Shown: positions 24,200 through 33,239 of the stretch, piece by piece
Layout: each line of letters starts with the position of its first letter
How positions within the stretch are numbered: position 1 is the first letter of the stretch
DNA from: an uncultured Clostridia bacterium
GTDB lineage: Bacteria > Bacillota > Clostridia > Christensenellales > UBA1242
Length of the DNA: 43,586 nt
NCBI GenBank assembly: GCA_944384465.1
Contig: CALWTK010000007.1
Coordinates: 1 to 43,586, forward strand
Reading direction: 5' to 3'
Translations under genes and position numbers: made by a program
The notes under the pieces: generated by a model
Database searches by the model: none
The model's input: the letters and a program-made list of their open reading frames with translations, nothing else
Told to the model about the DNA's origin: nothing

Positions 24200-24616
24200 A
24201 TGAATAATATTGCCATAGTGGGTGCGGACAATGATAAAATAAAAGATTTTGCCCACTTGATCGCGAATAAAGTAGGTTATGAATTTATAGATATGAATGA
24301 ATGTTTTGAAAATTATTTGCTAATAAATTATAATTTACCGATTGATTTGGTTAACGAGGTTTTAGAGTTGAAAGAAACTCAACTTGTAAAAAAAATGGCA
24401 AAAAAAAATAATGTTTTATTATTTATTTCAGATGATATGTTTTTATCTAATCAAAATTATCTTATTTTAAAAGATTGCTTAAAAATTTTAATATACGATA
24501 AAAACAAAAAAGAAATTGATCACGCCATACAAGAGACAATCAAAAAGTATTGTGATTTATCTATGGAACAAGAAAAAATAGACATCAATGAAATCATTAA
24601 AAAGATCAGTATTTAG
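24200..24616 (+). CDS. Shikimate-kinase-like protein lacking a P-loop
   Basis: A 138-residue protein. Its start, MNNIAIVGADNDKIKDFAHL then IANKVGYEFIDMNECFENYL, follows the pattern of small P-loop kinases such as shikimate kinase (hydrophobic strand, loop, helix, LGYEFIDTDE). However, the loop is GADNDKIK rather than GxxGxGKS, so ATP binding is unlikely. Later segments (KKNNVLLFISDD, LKILIYDKN) fit the remaining strands. The ATG at 24200 is preferred over one at 24188 because GGAGG (24190-24194) lies between them. It ends 11 bp before transketolase and is cotranscribed with it. Confidence 0.6.
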   Translation: MNNIAIVGADNDKIKDFAHLIANKVGYEFIDMNECFENYLLINYNLPIDLVNEVLELKETQLVKKMAKKNNVLLFISDDMFLSNQNYLILKDCLKILIYDKNKKEIDHAIQETIKKYCDLSMEQEKIDINEIIKKISI

Positions 24617-24627
24617 GGGGTAATAAG

Positions 24628-26538
24628 ATGAAAGAGCAGGATGTTGCAAATGAGCTAAAAATTTTAGCTCTGGAAAGTATCAATCATGCGGGTAGTGGGC
24701 ATTCAGGTTCGGTGCTGTCCTGTGGGGACATTTTATATACACTATATACAAGACATTTGCTGTCTTCAACGTTAAAAAATAGATTGAGAGATAGATTTGT
24801 GTTGAGCAATGGGCATGCCTGCGCTATGCTATATGCGATATTGGCAGGATTGAATTATTTTGATATAAAAGAGATGAAAAACTTTATAAAATATGGCGGG
24901 ATGCTTACTGGGCATCCGGAGATAGATATCAACGGGATCGATGCTGATACTGGTCCGCTGGGACAAGGGGTTGCCAATGCTGTTGGAATGGCTATAGCTG
25001 AGACAATTATGTATGCTAGATTTAAGGTCGATAACTACACTTATTGTATGACTGGAGATGGCTGTCTTGAAGAGGGGGTCGCGCTGGAAGCATTGTCAAT
25101 AGCCGGATTGTATCGACTAAATAAATTCATCTTATTGTATGATAAAAACGACGTAACATTAGATGGCAAATTGACTCTGTCCAGTGCTGATGATATGGCA
25201 ATGAAATTTAGGTCAATGAATTTTAATGTCATCGAATGTGACGGGCATGATATAGAAAAAATTGATAACGCTATAACTCAAGCAAAGAAATCGGTAGATA
25301 AACCTACTGTCATAATATTTCATACAATTATAGGGAAAGATACAGCTCTTGCTGGCAGTAATCTAAGTCATGGTAAAGTCTTTGATATAAAAGAGATTGA
25401 TGAGCTAAAAAAGAGATATAATATCAATAAACCATACATGGATTTATCTATTGAAGCAAAAGCAGTGTTGAATCAAAAACATCTAAAAATTATCAAAATG
25501 TTAGATAAACGAGTCGATAAATTTGAAAATTACATGCAAAATAATGATAAAATCAAAAAAAATTATCAAAAATTTATAAATAACAAATTTTCTTTTAACA
25601 TAAAACACCGAGATGAAATAATGTCAACTAGAGAGGCGAATGGTGTTGTCTTGAATGAAATCGGTAAAACAGTTGAAAATTTAATTGTGTTATCTGCGGA
25701 CCTTTCCTCCAGCACTAAAGTAAAGATAAATGACGGCGGACAATACTCTTGCACAAATAGATTTGGTAAGAATATTGCTTTGGGCGTGCGCGAGCACGCT
25801 ATGGGAGCAATAGCGAATGGCCTTGCGCTGTATGGTGGGCTCAATGTCATCACATCCACGTTTTTGACTTTCAGCAACTATATGCTCCCAGCGATCAGGA
25901 TGTCCGCTATTATGAATTTACCAATACTGTTCGTCTTCACCCATTCTAGTATTTTTGATACTCCAGACGGAATAACTCACATACCGGTAGAGCAGTTGGA
26001 TCAATTGAGGTTGATACCGCATATGATTGTGTCTAGACCGTGCGATATAGAGGAGTGCGTTGAGACGTATAAATGGTGGTTCACTTTAAGACGTCCAATA
26101 TGTATGAGTTTATCGCGTTGCAATTTGCCTAGTTTCCCAAGATATGAAAATATGGACAAAGGTGCATATGTCTTAAATCCATATAAAGCGGATATAAATA
26201 TAATGGCAAGTGGTAGTGAAGTCTGTATAGCGAATGAAGTGAAGAATGTGCTAAAAGATAAAGTGAAAGTAAATGTTATCAGTGTGCCAAGTATAGAGAT
26301 ATTTGAGATGCAAGATAGGGTATATAAAAATAAATTGTTAAAAAATCCGCTCTTTGTCATAGAGAGTAGCACTTGTGCAAAATATCTAAAATATGCACCT
26401 GAAGAGCAAATTTTTAGTGTCAAGGATTTTGGGCGGACAGGAGATGAAGCGAGTTTGAAAAAGCATTATGGTTATACAGCCGAAGCGATTTCAAAAAAAA
26501 TCTTTAAAATATTAAAAAAATTGAAAATTTTTGAATAA
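24628..26538 (+). CDS. tkt: Transketolase
   Basis: A 636-residue thiamine-diphosphate enzyme of the pentose phosphate pathway that moves two-carbon units between sugar phosphates. The N-terminal part has ESINHAGSGHSGSVLSCGDI, DRFVLSNGHACAMLYA, TGPLGQGVANAVGMA and the cofactor motif TGDGCLEEGVALEALS. The pyrimidine-binding part has LGVREHAMGAIANGLALYGG and FVFTHSSIFDTPDGITHIP; the C-terminal part contains FGRTGDEASLKKHYG. It is slightly shorter than the usual 660-670 residues. GGGGG lies before the ATG. With the RpiB gene it supplies the non-oxidative pentose phosphate branch. Confidence 0.95.
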   Translation: MKEQDVANELKILALESINHAGSGHSGSVLSCGDILYTLYTRHLLSSTLKNRLRDRFVLSNGHACAMLYAILAGLNYFDIKEMKNFIKYGGMLTGHPEIDINGIDADTGPLGQGVANAVGMAIAETIMYARFKVDNYTYCMTGDGCLEEGVALEALSIAGLYRLNKFILLYDKNDVTLDGKLTLSSADDMAMKFRSMNFNVIECDGHDIEKIDNAITQAKKSVDKPTVIIFHTIIGKDTALAGSNLSHGKVFDIKEIDELKKRYNINKPYMDLSIEAKAVLNQKHLKIIKMLDKRVDKFENYMQNNDKIKKNYQKFINNKFSFNIKHRDEIMSTREANGVVLNEIGKTVENLIVLSADLSSSTKVKINDGGQYSCTNRFGKNIALGVREHAMGAIANGLALYGGLNVITSTFLTFSNYMLPAIRMSAIMNLPILFVFTHSSIFDTPDGITHIPVEQLDQLRLIPHMIVSRPCDIEECVETYKWWFTLRRPICMSLSRCNLPSFPRYENMDKGAYVLNPYKADINIMASGSEVCIANEVKNVLKDKVKVNVISVPSIEIFEMQDRVYKNKLLKNPLFVIESSTCAKYLKYAPEEQIFSVKDFGRTGDEASLKKHYGYTAEAISKKIFKILKKLKIFE

Positions 26539-26567
26539 ATTATCTATTTTTTCACAATATACAATTG

Positions 26568-26584
26568 TAAGGTGTGTCCTTACA
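26568..26584. other. Small hairpin in the tkt-rpsI spacer
   Basis: GTAAGG-TGTGT-CCTTAC without a T tract. The rest of the roughly 200-bp spacer shows nothing recognisable. Confidence 0.35.
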
Positions 26585-26731
26585 TATAGAGAGATAGTTC
26601 TATGCTCTAAAAAAATTGTAATATTTGTTTTATGAAATTGGTGAATTAATATTAATTCTTAAAACTTAGATGATTTGCAATTTCGAGTGTAAAAAACGTC
26701 TCTCTTTTTTATTGAAAGCCGTAGACAAAAT

Positions 26732-26762
26732 AAAAAAATAGGTGCTAAAACACCTATTTTTT
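26732..26762. terminator. Terminator of rplM-rpsI
   Basis: AAATAGGTG/CACCTATTT (26736-26744 with 26751-26759), loop of 6, A and T runs on both sides; it acts on the minus-strand operon and could also stop readthrough from tkt. Confidence 0.85.
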
Positions 26763-26767
26763 GAATA

Positions 26768-27271
26768 TTAACGTTTGCTAAATTGTGGTGCACGACGTGC
26801 TTTCTTCAAGCCGTATTTTTTACGTTCTTTCTTTCTAGCATCACGAGTCACGAAACCAGCTTTCTTAAGTTCAGGTCTAAGTTCAGGTCTAAATTCAATC
26901 AAAGCGCGAGTGATACCGTGACGCAAAGCGCCAGCCTGACCGGTTTTCCCGCCACCATAGATGTTGGCAACGATGTCAACGCTTGTAAGCGTGTCGGTCA
27001 ATACTAAAGGTTGTTTTGCAATAGTTGTCAATGTGTCCATTTCGAAATATTTATCCAATGGAAGTCCGTTGACCACGATATTGCCTGTACCAGTAGTGAT
27101 ACGAACGCGTGCTACTGAACATTTCCTTCTACCCGTTCCCAAAAATTCTTGAGCTTTTGCTTTGACTGCTTTTGATTTAGTTGTCTTAGTGGTAGTTTTA
27201 GTAGTTTTTGCTGTAGCAGTTTTAGTCGTCGTCTTTTTAGTTGTCTTTGTTTCTTTTATTTCTTCAGCCAT
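26768..27271 (-). CDS. rpsI: Ribosomal protein S9 with a Lys/Thr-rich N-terminal extension
   Basis: A 167-residue S9 of the small subunit. The normal domain starts at about residue 42 ([18 protein letters not shown]) and contains [39 protein letters not shown] and the C-terminal [21 protein letters not shown] tail that reaches the P-site tRNA. Before it is a 40-residue low-complexity extension made mostly of Thr and Lys, not found in standard S9. The start ATG overlaps the rplM stop (TAATG), and GGAGG lies at the end of rplM, so both the start and the extension are well supported. Confidence 0.95.
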   Translation of the reverse strand: MAEEIKETKTTKKTTTKTATAKTTKTTTKTTKSKAVKAKAQEFLGTGRRKCSVARVRITTGTGNIVVNGLPLDKYFEMDTLTTIAKQPLVLTDTLTSVDIVANIYGGGKTGQAGALRHGITRALIEFRPELRPELKKAGFVTRDARKKERKKYGLKKARRAPQFSKR

Positions 27272-27708
27272 TAGTTGTTACCTCCGTTCCAGATTTCAGG
27301 TTTTTGTGCTTGGTTGTTATGCTCTGAACCTTTGTAGATATGAACATGTTTTGCCATAGTCCTTCCCAAGCTATTTTTAGGAAGCATCCCTTTTATAGCA
27401 CGAAGTAGAGCAACATCACTATGTTCTTTCATCATAGTCTTGTACTGAGTAAGGTGAAGGCCAGATGGATATCCTGAATAACGTTTGAAATATTTTTGTT
27501 CTTCTTTTTTGCCTGTCAAAATTAATTTGTCACTATTTAATATAATTACATTGTCCCCACAGTCTACGTTAGGTGTAAAAGTAGGTTTGTGCTTGCCACG
27601 AAGGATTTTAGCAGCCTCGCTTGCAACTCTACCTAAGACTTTTCCATCGGCGTCTATTATATACCATTTCTTTTCAACTGTGGCAGGTTTTGCCATAATT
27701 GTTTTCAT
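27271..27708 (-). CDS. rplM: Ribosomal protein L13
   Basis: A 145-residue large-subunit protein. Typical segments are [79 protein letters not shown] and [14 protein letters not shown]-like ending ([18 protein letters not shown]). AAGGAG lies before the ATG. The rplM-rpsI pairing is universal in bacteria, and the leader upstream has the form of an L13 autoregulatory element. Confidence 0.97.
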   Translation of the reverse strand: MKTIMAKPATVEKKWYIIDADGKVLGRVASEAAKILRGKHKPTFTPNVDCGDNVIILNSDKLILTGKKEEQKYFKRYSGYPSGLHLTQYKTMMKEHSDVALLRAIKGMLPKNSLGRTMAKHVHIYKGSEHNNQAQKPEIWNGGNN

Positions 27709-27728
27709 AATATTCTCCTTATAATCAA

Positions 27729-27815
27729 TAGTCCTTATTCGCGTTCGGACTCAATTGTTAGGTAAACTATCCCGTGTGGCAAGATAGCTCCCTAACCAGC
27801 AATACTCGTCTAGTA
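27729..27815 (-). ncRNA. Probable ribosomal protein L13 leader
   Basis: The minus-strand leader of rplM has an outer hairpin GTTAGG/CCTAAC (27757-27762 with 27791-27796) with an inner ACTATC/GATAG pairing, then AGTCC/GGACT (27730-27734 with 27747-27751). It lies in the place and has the shape of the L13 leader known in Firmicutes, where the ribosomal protein limits its own synthesis. The assignment rests on position and general shape only. Confidence 0.6.
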
Positions 27816-27819
27816 TATA

Positions 27820-27866
27820 AAAAAACAAAAAGAATGTCAATAGATTTTATCAACTTTGACATCCTT
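27820..27866 (-). terminator. Terminator of the 27874 gene
   Basis: On the minus strand GGATGTCAA pairs with TTGACATTC (one G-U pair) around a 16-nt loop, followed by a T-rich tract. Confidence 0.65.
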
Positions 27867-27873
27867 TTTATTG

Positions 27874-28590
27874 TTATTTCAAGACTTTTTCTATTACACG
27901 AAGGGTGTTCTTATCGTCTTCGCTAATGTCGGGCTTCAATAGTTCTTCTTTGATTTTCAGTTTGAACTGTTCTTTTTCGATGAGTGAATTGTTCGCGTGG
28001 AATGAGTCAGTGAGCTTTTGAAGACTTGATTGAAATTTTTCTTTGTCTTTGTCAGTCTTATAGGTGTCTATGAGGATTTGGAATGAAGATAAGGTGAGTT
28101 TGAATTTTTCATCAAAATTCAGTTCAGGCTTGTTTTCTAGATTGGGAGCGATATACTTTTGCTGTTTGACTTGGTTGCGGATAACAATAATCTCAGCTAC
28201 CGCACCTAGGACGCTAAATACTATGTTCCAAACAGTGTTGCTGATAAATATAGTTCGGGCATCTACGTCGGTAGAGATCAAATTGCAAAATTCTCTAAAG
28301 GCGTCCCCAAAGTCACAATTTAGCAACGTCATTGCGGCGATACTTTCAGCGATCAGCATAGCTATCTCGTTGAAGATGACGAGCCAAACACACGTCCATA
28401 CATATGCAATCCAATTAAGTTTGTAGAATTTTTTATATAAATTCAATGCACAAAAAGCGGACACAGCCGCAATAATTGTGGATAAAAATCCTAGTTGATA
28501 TAACAGTCCCCAAATCACACTCCCCACTAGGCAAACTGCCAGTGATACCAAAAGTGCCAGTGCTAACGAATTAATTTTTTTCTTTTCCAT
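27874..28590 (-). CDS. Hypothetical four-helix membrane protein
   Basis: A 238-residue protein with about four membrane segments in the first 140 residues (LALALLVSLAVCLVGSVIWG, FLSTIIAAVSAFCAL, WIAYVWTCVWLVIFNEIAML, ISNTVWNIVFSVLGAVAEII) and a charged helical cytoplasmic tail (about 165-238). The start used here is the ATG at 28590 with GGAG upstream; the frame is open 22 codons further but lacks an initiation site. Function unknown. Confidence 0.7.
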   Translation of the reverse strand: MEKKKINSLALALLVSLAVCLVGSVIWGLLYQLGFLSTIIAAVSAFCALNLYKKFYKLNWIAYVWTCVWLVIFNEIAMLIAESIAAMTLLNCDFGDAFREFCNLISTDVDARTIFISNTVWNIVFSVLGAVAEIIVIRNQVKQQKYIAPNLENKPELNFDEKFKLTLSSFQILIDTYKTDKDKEKFQSSLQKLTDSFHANNSLIEKEQFKLKIKEELLKPDISEDDKNTLRVIEKVLK

Positions 28591-28783
28591 ATATTCTCCA
28601 TTTTTAATAATAACAATAAAATTAAATATTGTAAAGTATGTAAAATTTATATCCAAATATAAATTATTTAATTTATTTAATATTAAAATTAAAATTGTAT
28701 TTTAGTTTGTTAGTAATATAGTATGTAGAAATTATTATATTATTTTTTATTGTGAATTTATTTATAAATTGTGTGTAAACTAA

Positions 28784-29503
28784 TTATCTATATTCGACAT
28801 TAAGTAAGTAAAGGAAATCCGGCTTTGCAGTGAAAGTGGATTTATAATCGTCGAATAGATGTTGCTTTAAATAATTAAAATCAATCTTTTTTTCGCCTAC
28901 ATTTATCATTGTGCCAACAATGTTTCTTACCATTTTGTACAAGAACCCGTTGCCCGTGATGTAAAACATTAAATACAGTCCATTTTTTACGAGTTTAACC
29001 TTATAAATCGTGCGCACATTTGTTTCAACTTCGCTACCACTTGCTTTAAATCCTGAAAAGTCATGAGTGCCATTTAACATTTTTATAAATTTTTTCATCA
29101 ACTTAATATCAATATTTGGTGAGATCTTCAAAGCGTCTTTCAAGAGCGGTAAATCTATATTAGACATATACATCTTATATAGATAAGTTTTCTTTTTAGT
29201 TGAGAAACGTGCGTGCAAATTTGTTTCAACTACATCTAAGACTTTTATATCTTGTGGAAGTATGCCATTTAATGAATGTTTCAATTTTTTCGTGTCAATC
29301 ATCTTTGTCGTGTTAAAATGTACAGGTTGAAGATAGGCAGACACTTTTGCATCCGTTCTGCCACTTGCCACACAGTTTATATCTTCCTTCAATATTATTT
29401 TCAGCGCCTGCTCAAGAGCACCTTGTATGGTTGAAGCATTTTCTTGCTTTTGCCAGCCAGAAAAATTTGCCCCATCATATGTTATATTCATCATGTATCT
29501 CAT
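28784..29503 (-). CDS. truA: tRNA pseudouridine(38-40) synthase TruA
   Basis: A 239-residue enzyme that makes pseudouridine at positions 38-40 of the anticodon arm. It shows ITYDGANFSGWQKQENASTI, the catalytic CVASGRTDAKVSAYLQPVHF with the active Asp, LNGILPQDIKVLDV, FSTKKKTYLYKM, GTHDFSGFKASGS and NGFLYKMVRNIVGTMINVG. The catalytic loop reads GRTDAKVSA where GRTDAGVHA is usual, a tolerated-looking change. No ribosome binding site is present; TATTAT ends 6 bp before the ATG with TTGCAA 17 bp further upstream, so it is probably leaderless. Confidence 0.92.
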   Translation of the reverse strand: MRYMMNITYDGANFSGWQKQENASTIQGALEQALKIILKEDINCVASGRTDAKVSAYLQPVHFNTTKMIDTKKLKHSLNGILPQDIKVLDVVETNLHARFSTKKKTYLYKMYMSNIDLPLLKDALKISPNIDIKLMKKFIKMLNGTHDFSGFKASGSEVETNVRTIYKVKLVKNGLYLMFYITGNGFLYKMVRNIVGTMINVGEKKIDFNYLKQHLFDDYKSTFTAKPDFLYLLNVEYR

Positions 29504-29542
29504 AAATTAATAATAACTTATTTCAAATTTATTTGCAAATGT

Positions 29543-29571
29543 TTGCTTTAATTTGAGACTTGTTTTATACT
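29543..29571 (+). promoter_or_regulatory. Promoter of the oxidoreductase gene
   Basis: TTGCTT (29543-29548), 17 bp, TATACT (29566-29571), back to back with the truA promoter in an 87-bp divergent region. Confidence 0.55.
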
Positions 29572-29590
29572 TGACTTGAAAGGGGAATAT

Positions 29591-32500
29591 ATGAAAAAAG
29601 TTACAATAGACGGAAACTATGCAGCGGCGAATATTGCATATATGTTCAATGATGTTGCCGTTATATATCCAATCACTCCAAGTAGTCCTATGGCAGAAAA
29701 TTGCGACCAATTCGCTTTTGACGGGAAGAAAAATATTTTTGGCAATAAACTACTGATAACCCAGATGCAGAGCGAAGCAGGCGTTGCAGGCGCAGTGCAT
29801 GGCAGTTTGGTGGCGGGGGCCAAGACTACGACCTTTACTTCCAGTCAGGGCTTGATGTTGATGATCCCCAATATGTACAAGATTGCAGGGGAAGGTTTGC
29901 CCACTGTTTTTTATGTAGCAGCAAGGACGGTGGCAACCCATGCGTTGTCTATATTCTGTGATTATAGTGATATTTACGCTTGTATGAAGACGGGATTTAA
30001 TATTATAAATTGCTCTAGCGTGCAGGAAGTAAACGACATAGCAATTGCAGCAGAACTTGCCAGCATGAAATCAAAGACGCCTTATATTTGTTTCTTTGAC
30101 GGATTTAGGACCAGCCATGAATTGAATACAATTTATCAGACTGAACTAGACGATTTGATGAAAGTCGTGGATTTCGATGACATTGTAGAGTTTAGAAATA
30201 ACGCTGTGTCAAATCATAATCCGTATACTGCGGGAACGAATCAAAATCCAGATGTGTTCATGCAAAATAGGGTTAGGAGTCTAGAAAAATATCAGACTGT
30301 TCTAGACGATTTAAAATACGCCTTGAAAAAGCAAAGTGAGATTACGAAAAGAGAATATGACACGATAGAATACTATGGAGACCCAAACGCAAAAGATGTG
30401 GTGGTGGCAATTGGTACATGCGCAGATGTATTGACACTTGCGTCTAGTCAATACAAAGATAAGGTAGGGATCATCAAGGTAAGAGTCTTAAAACCTTTCG
30501 ATGAAGAAAATTTTATCAAAAAACTACCTAAAAATGTAAAAAATATCACCATTTTGGAACGTAACCTTGACGTAAATGGCATGGACACATTGACAAGTAT
30601 GGTCATGGCGACTTTGCAGAAACATAACATCCATGCAAAATGTTATTCTGGCTCATATGGTCTAGGTGGTAAAGAGTTTACTCCAGATATGGCACTCGCT
30701 ATTTTTGATAACATGAAGGGGAGAAAGAAGGGATTCTTTACAGTCGGGGTGTATGATGATGTCAGTCAAACGAGTTTGGAAGTAAAAGAGCGTTTTGTGG
30801 ACAAAACATCCGATTTCAGTATGCGTGTATACGGGTTAGGGAGTGATGGTAGTGTCAGTTCGGTGAAGAATACAATCAAAATTCTAGGCGAAGAGACCAC
30901 GAGTTTCATGCAAGGGTATTTTGATTATGACTCAAAAAAATCTGGCAGTTTGACCATATCTCACATGCGTTCAAGTTTCTTGCCTATCACCGCACCATTT
31001 AATCCTACCAAAGTGGATCTCATGATGTGCAACAATATTGGTTATATTGAAAAATATGACTTGACGGATTGCTTGAAAGAAAATGGCATTATGCTGCTCA
31101 ATTCTCAATATGATTTCGAGACACTGAATAGAAGAATGCCGAATAAGATGAAAAAAGATTTGCTTGACAAGAAAATTAAACTTTATTCCATTGACGCTAA
31201 CGATATAGCAAAACAAAATGGGCTAGGAGGCAAGATTAATACCATAATGCAGACCGCACTTTTCTATGTCACAAAACTTTTGCCGATTGATGTAGCTATG
31301 GAAAATATCAAGAAGAGTATCATCAAGTCGTATTCAAGAAAGGGGCAGAAGTTAGTGGATAGCAATCTAAGAGCGATTGAGAATATACAAGACAAGATAC
31401 AGACGATTGACACGACTAAATTAGAGCTAAAAGACACACCAGTATGCAAAGTGAACCAGAGCGAGTATTATGAAGAGATAATTGTGCCTACCAGCAATCA
31501 GGAAGGGAACGATATCCCTGTCAGCAAATTTGACGCGAGTGGGCATATGCCGACTGATACTGCCAAGTTCGAGAAGCGTGCTTTGGCAACCGAACTGCCT
31601 GATTGGATCAGTGAAAAATGTATCCAGTGCGGTAGATGTACGTTGATGTGCCCACATGCAGCGATTAGACCAGTCATATTTGACAGCAATAGGAAAGTGC
31701 CAAAGACCTTCACGAGCAAAAAGGCGTTCATTTGCGATGGAAATTATAGGATGCAGGTCAACACTTTAGATTGCACAGGATGTGGAGTGTGTAGCGAAGT
31801 CTGCCCTGTGAAAGCACTCATCATGACCGAGAGCGAAAAGATTAGGGACAAAGAGATTGCCAATGAAGAATTTTTGCTGACCCTTCCAATCAATACACCA
31901 TTTACACCGAACACGGTGAAAGGTGTTCAATTCAAGAAGCCATATTTTGAATTTAGTGGGGCGTGCGCGGGTTGCGGTGAGACGCCGTATATCAAACTTG
32001 CGACTCAACTTTTTGGGGATAGAATGTTGATTGCCAACGCGACGGGCTGTTCGTCAATTTATGGCGGGACATATCCTACCTGCCCATACAGCAAAGACAA
32101 AGACGGCTTTGGTCCAAGTTGGGCAAATTCGCTATTCGAAGACAACGCAGAATTTGGCTACGGAATTGCCGTAGCGAAGAAAAATCTGCGCAAAAATTTT
32201 CTAGAAAAGATAAAAACACTGAATTTTAGCAAGAAAATTAGTGAATTAATGGCACCTTTCCTAAAAAATTCAGAAAATCATGATTATAACAAACAGTTGA
32301 TTTTGAAGTTGAAAGATTACAAAAAGGGACATCTCATCAAGGGTGACGACATCTATTTGTATGACAATTTGTCACTTATCACAAGCCCTAGCATATGGAT
32401 TTTCGGCGGAGACGGCTGGGCGTATGATATTGGTTTTGGCGGGCTTGATCATGTGGTCGCTAGTGGGGAGAATGTGAACATTTTGGTCCTTGATACAGAA

Positions 32501-33025
32501 GTCTATTCGAATACTGGCGGGCAGACGAGCAAAGCGACCCCTAGAGGGGCAACAGCGAAATTTAACATGGCGGGCAAGACGACCAAGAAGAAAGATTTGG
32601 CAAGTATGCTCATGACCTACAAAGATGTATATGTTGCGACCGTTGCCATGGGGGCGAACCCAGATCAGTGTGTGTCGGCATTCGTTGAGGCAGAGCAATA
32701 TGACGGACCTAGCGTCATCATTGCGTATGCACCATGTATCAATCATGGATATAATATGCGCTATAGTGAAAACCATGTGTTCAACTCAGTAAAGAGCGGA
32801 TACAATACCTTGTTTAGATATAACCCAGCGAATGCCGAACCTATGCATGTAGATAGTTTTGAGCCAACGATGAATTATAGAGACTTTGTAGATAGTGAAA
32901 ATAGATTTTCCATTCTCGACACGGTCAACAAAAAGAATAAAAATAAGCTTCTAAAAGAGAGCGAACAAGACGCCATCAATAGACGCAAAGCATACAAAAA
33001 TCAAGAAAAATTTGATAATAAATAA
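29591..33025 (+). CDS. nifJ: Pyruvate:ferredoxin (flavodoxin) oxidoreductase
   Basis: A single-chain 1144-residue enzyme that oxidises pyruvate to acetyl-CoA and CO2 and reduces ferredoxin, central to anaerobic energy metabolism. Domain I begins MKKVTIDGNYAAANIAYMFN with AVIYPITPSSPMAE. Two ferredoxin-type clusters are bound by CIQCGRCTLMCPHAA and CTGCGVCSEVCPVKA (near residues 680-745). The thiamine domain has the Cys-rich FSGACAGCGETPYIKLATQL, ANATGCSSIYGG and WIFGGDGWAYDIGFGGLDHV with YSNTGGQTSKATPRGA. GGGG precedes the ATG at 29591; an in-frame TTG at 29576 is rejected. The length is that of the classical NifJ/PFOR. With Pyk upstream in metabolism it suggests fermentative growth. Confidence 0.97.
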   Translation: MKKVTIDGNYAAANIAYMFNDVAVIYPITPSSPMAENCDQFAFDGKKNIFGNKLLITQMQSEAGVAGAVHGSLVAGAKTTTFTSSQGLMLMIPNMYKIAGEGLPTVFYVAARTVATHALSIFCDYSDIYACMKTGFNIINCSSVQEVNDIAIAAELASMKSKTPYICFFDGFRTSHELNTIYQTELDDLMKVVDFDDIVEFRNNAVSNHNPYTAGTNQNPDVFMQNRVRSLEKYQTVLDDLKYALKKQSEITKREYDTIEYYGDPNAKDVVVAIGTCADVLTLASSQYKDKVGIIKVRVLKPFDEENFIKKLPKNVKNITILERNLDVNGMDTLTSMVMATLQKHNIHAKCYSGSYGLGGKEFTPDMALAIFDNMKGRKKGFFTVGVYDDVSQTSLEVKERFVDKTSDFSMRVYGLGSDGSVSSVKNTIKILGEETTSFMQGYFDYDSKKSGSLTISHMRSSFLPITAPFNPTKVDLMMCNNIGYIEKYDLTDCLKENGIMLLNSQYDFETLNRRMPNKMKKDLLDKKIKLYSIDANDIAKQNGLGGKINTIMQTALFYVTKLLPIDVAMENIKKSIIKSYSRKGQKLVDSNLRAIENIQDKIQTIDTTKLELKDTPVCKVNQSEYYEEIIVPTSNQEGNDIPVSKFDASGHMPTDTAKFEKRALATELPDWISEKCIQCGRCTLMCPHAAIRPVIFDSNRKVPKTFTSKKAFICDGNYRMQVNTLDCTGCGVCSEVCPVKALIMTESEKIRDKEIANEEFLLTLPINTPFTPNTVKGVQFKKPYFEFSGACAGCGETPYIKLATQLFGDRMLIANATGCSSIYGGTYPTCPYSKDKDGFGPSWANSLFEDNAEFGYGIAVAKKNLRKNFLEKIKTLNFSKKISELMAPFLKNSENHDYNKQLILKLKDYKKGHLIKGDDIYLYDNLSLITSPSIWIFGGDGWAYDIGFGGLDHVVASGENVNILVLDTEVYSNTGGQTSKATPRGATAKFNMAGKTTKKKDLASMLMTYKDVYVATVAMGANPDQCVSAFVEAEQYDGPSVIIAYAPCINHGYNMRYSENHVFNSVKSGYNTLFRYNPANAEPMHVDSFEPTMNYRDFVDSENRFSILDTVNKKNKNKLLKESEQDAINRRKAYKNQEKFDNK

Positions 33026-33203
33026 AAAATTATATAAAAAATTAAAAAATTCATATAATTTATTATGATTTTTTAAAAATTTTAAAAAATTTAAATTATT
33101 TTATATCAAAAATTTTATATCAACTCTATATTATAAAGGATTTATATATTTAATATAAAAAAATAGGCAAATATAAATTTTTGTCTATTTTTTATAAAAC
33201 ATA
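33026..33203. other. AT-rich spacer with a weak terminator
   Basis: Almost all A and T. A weak hairpin AAATAG(G)CAAA/TTTTG(T)CTATTT with a T run near 33158-33194 may end the oxidoreductase transcript. Confidence 0.45.
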
Positions 33204-33232
33204 TTGACACAAATATTGAATTATAGTATATT
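33204..33232 (+). promoter_or_regulatory. Consensus promoter of the ABC exporter, leaderless
   Basis: Perfect TTGACA (33204-33209), 17 bp, TATATT (33227-33232), then 7 bp and the ATG at 33240. No ribosome binding site fits. Confidence 0.8.
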
Positions 33233-33239
33233 TTTATCA

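Noticed and set aside
32372-32776. Open minus-strand frame of 134 codons within the oxidoreductase gene
   Set aside because: It mirrors the conserved thiamine-binding region of nifJ and has no initiation signals.
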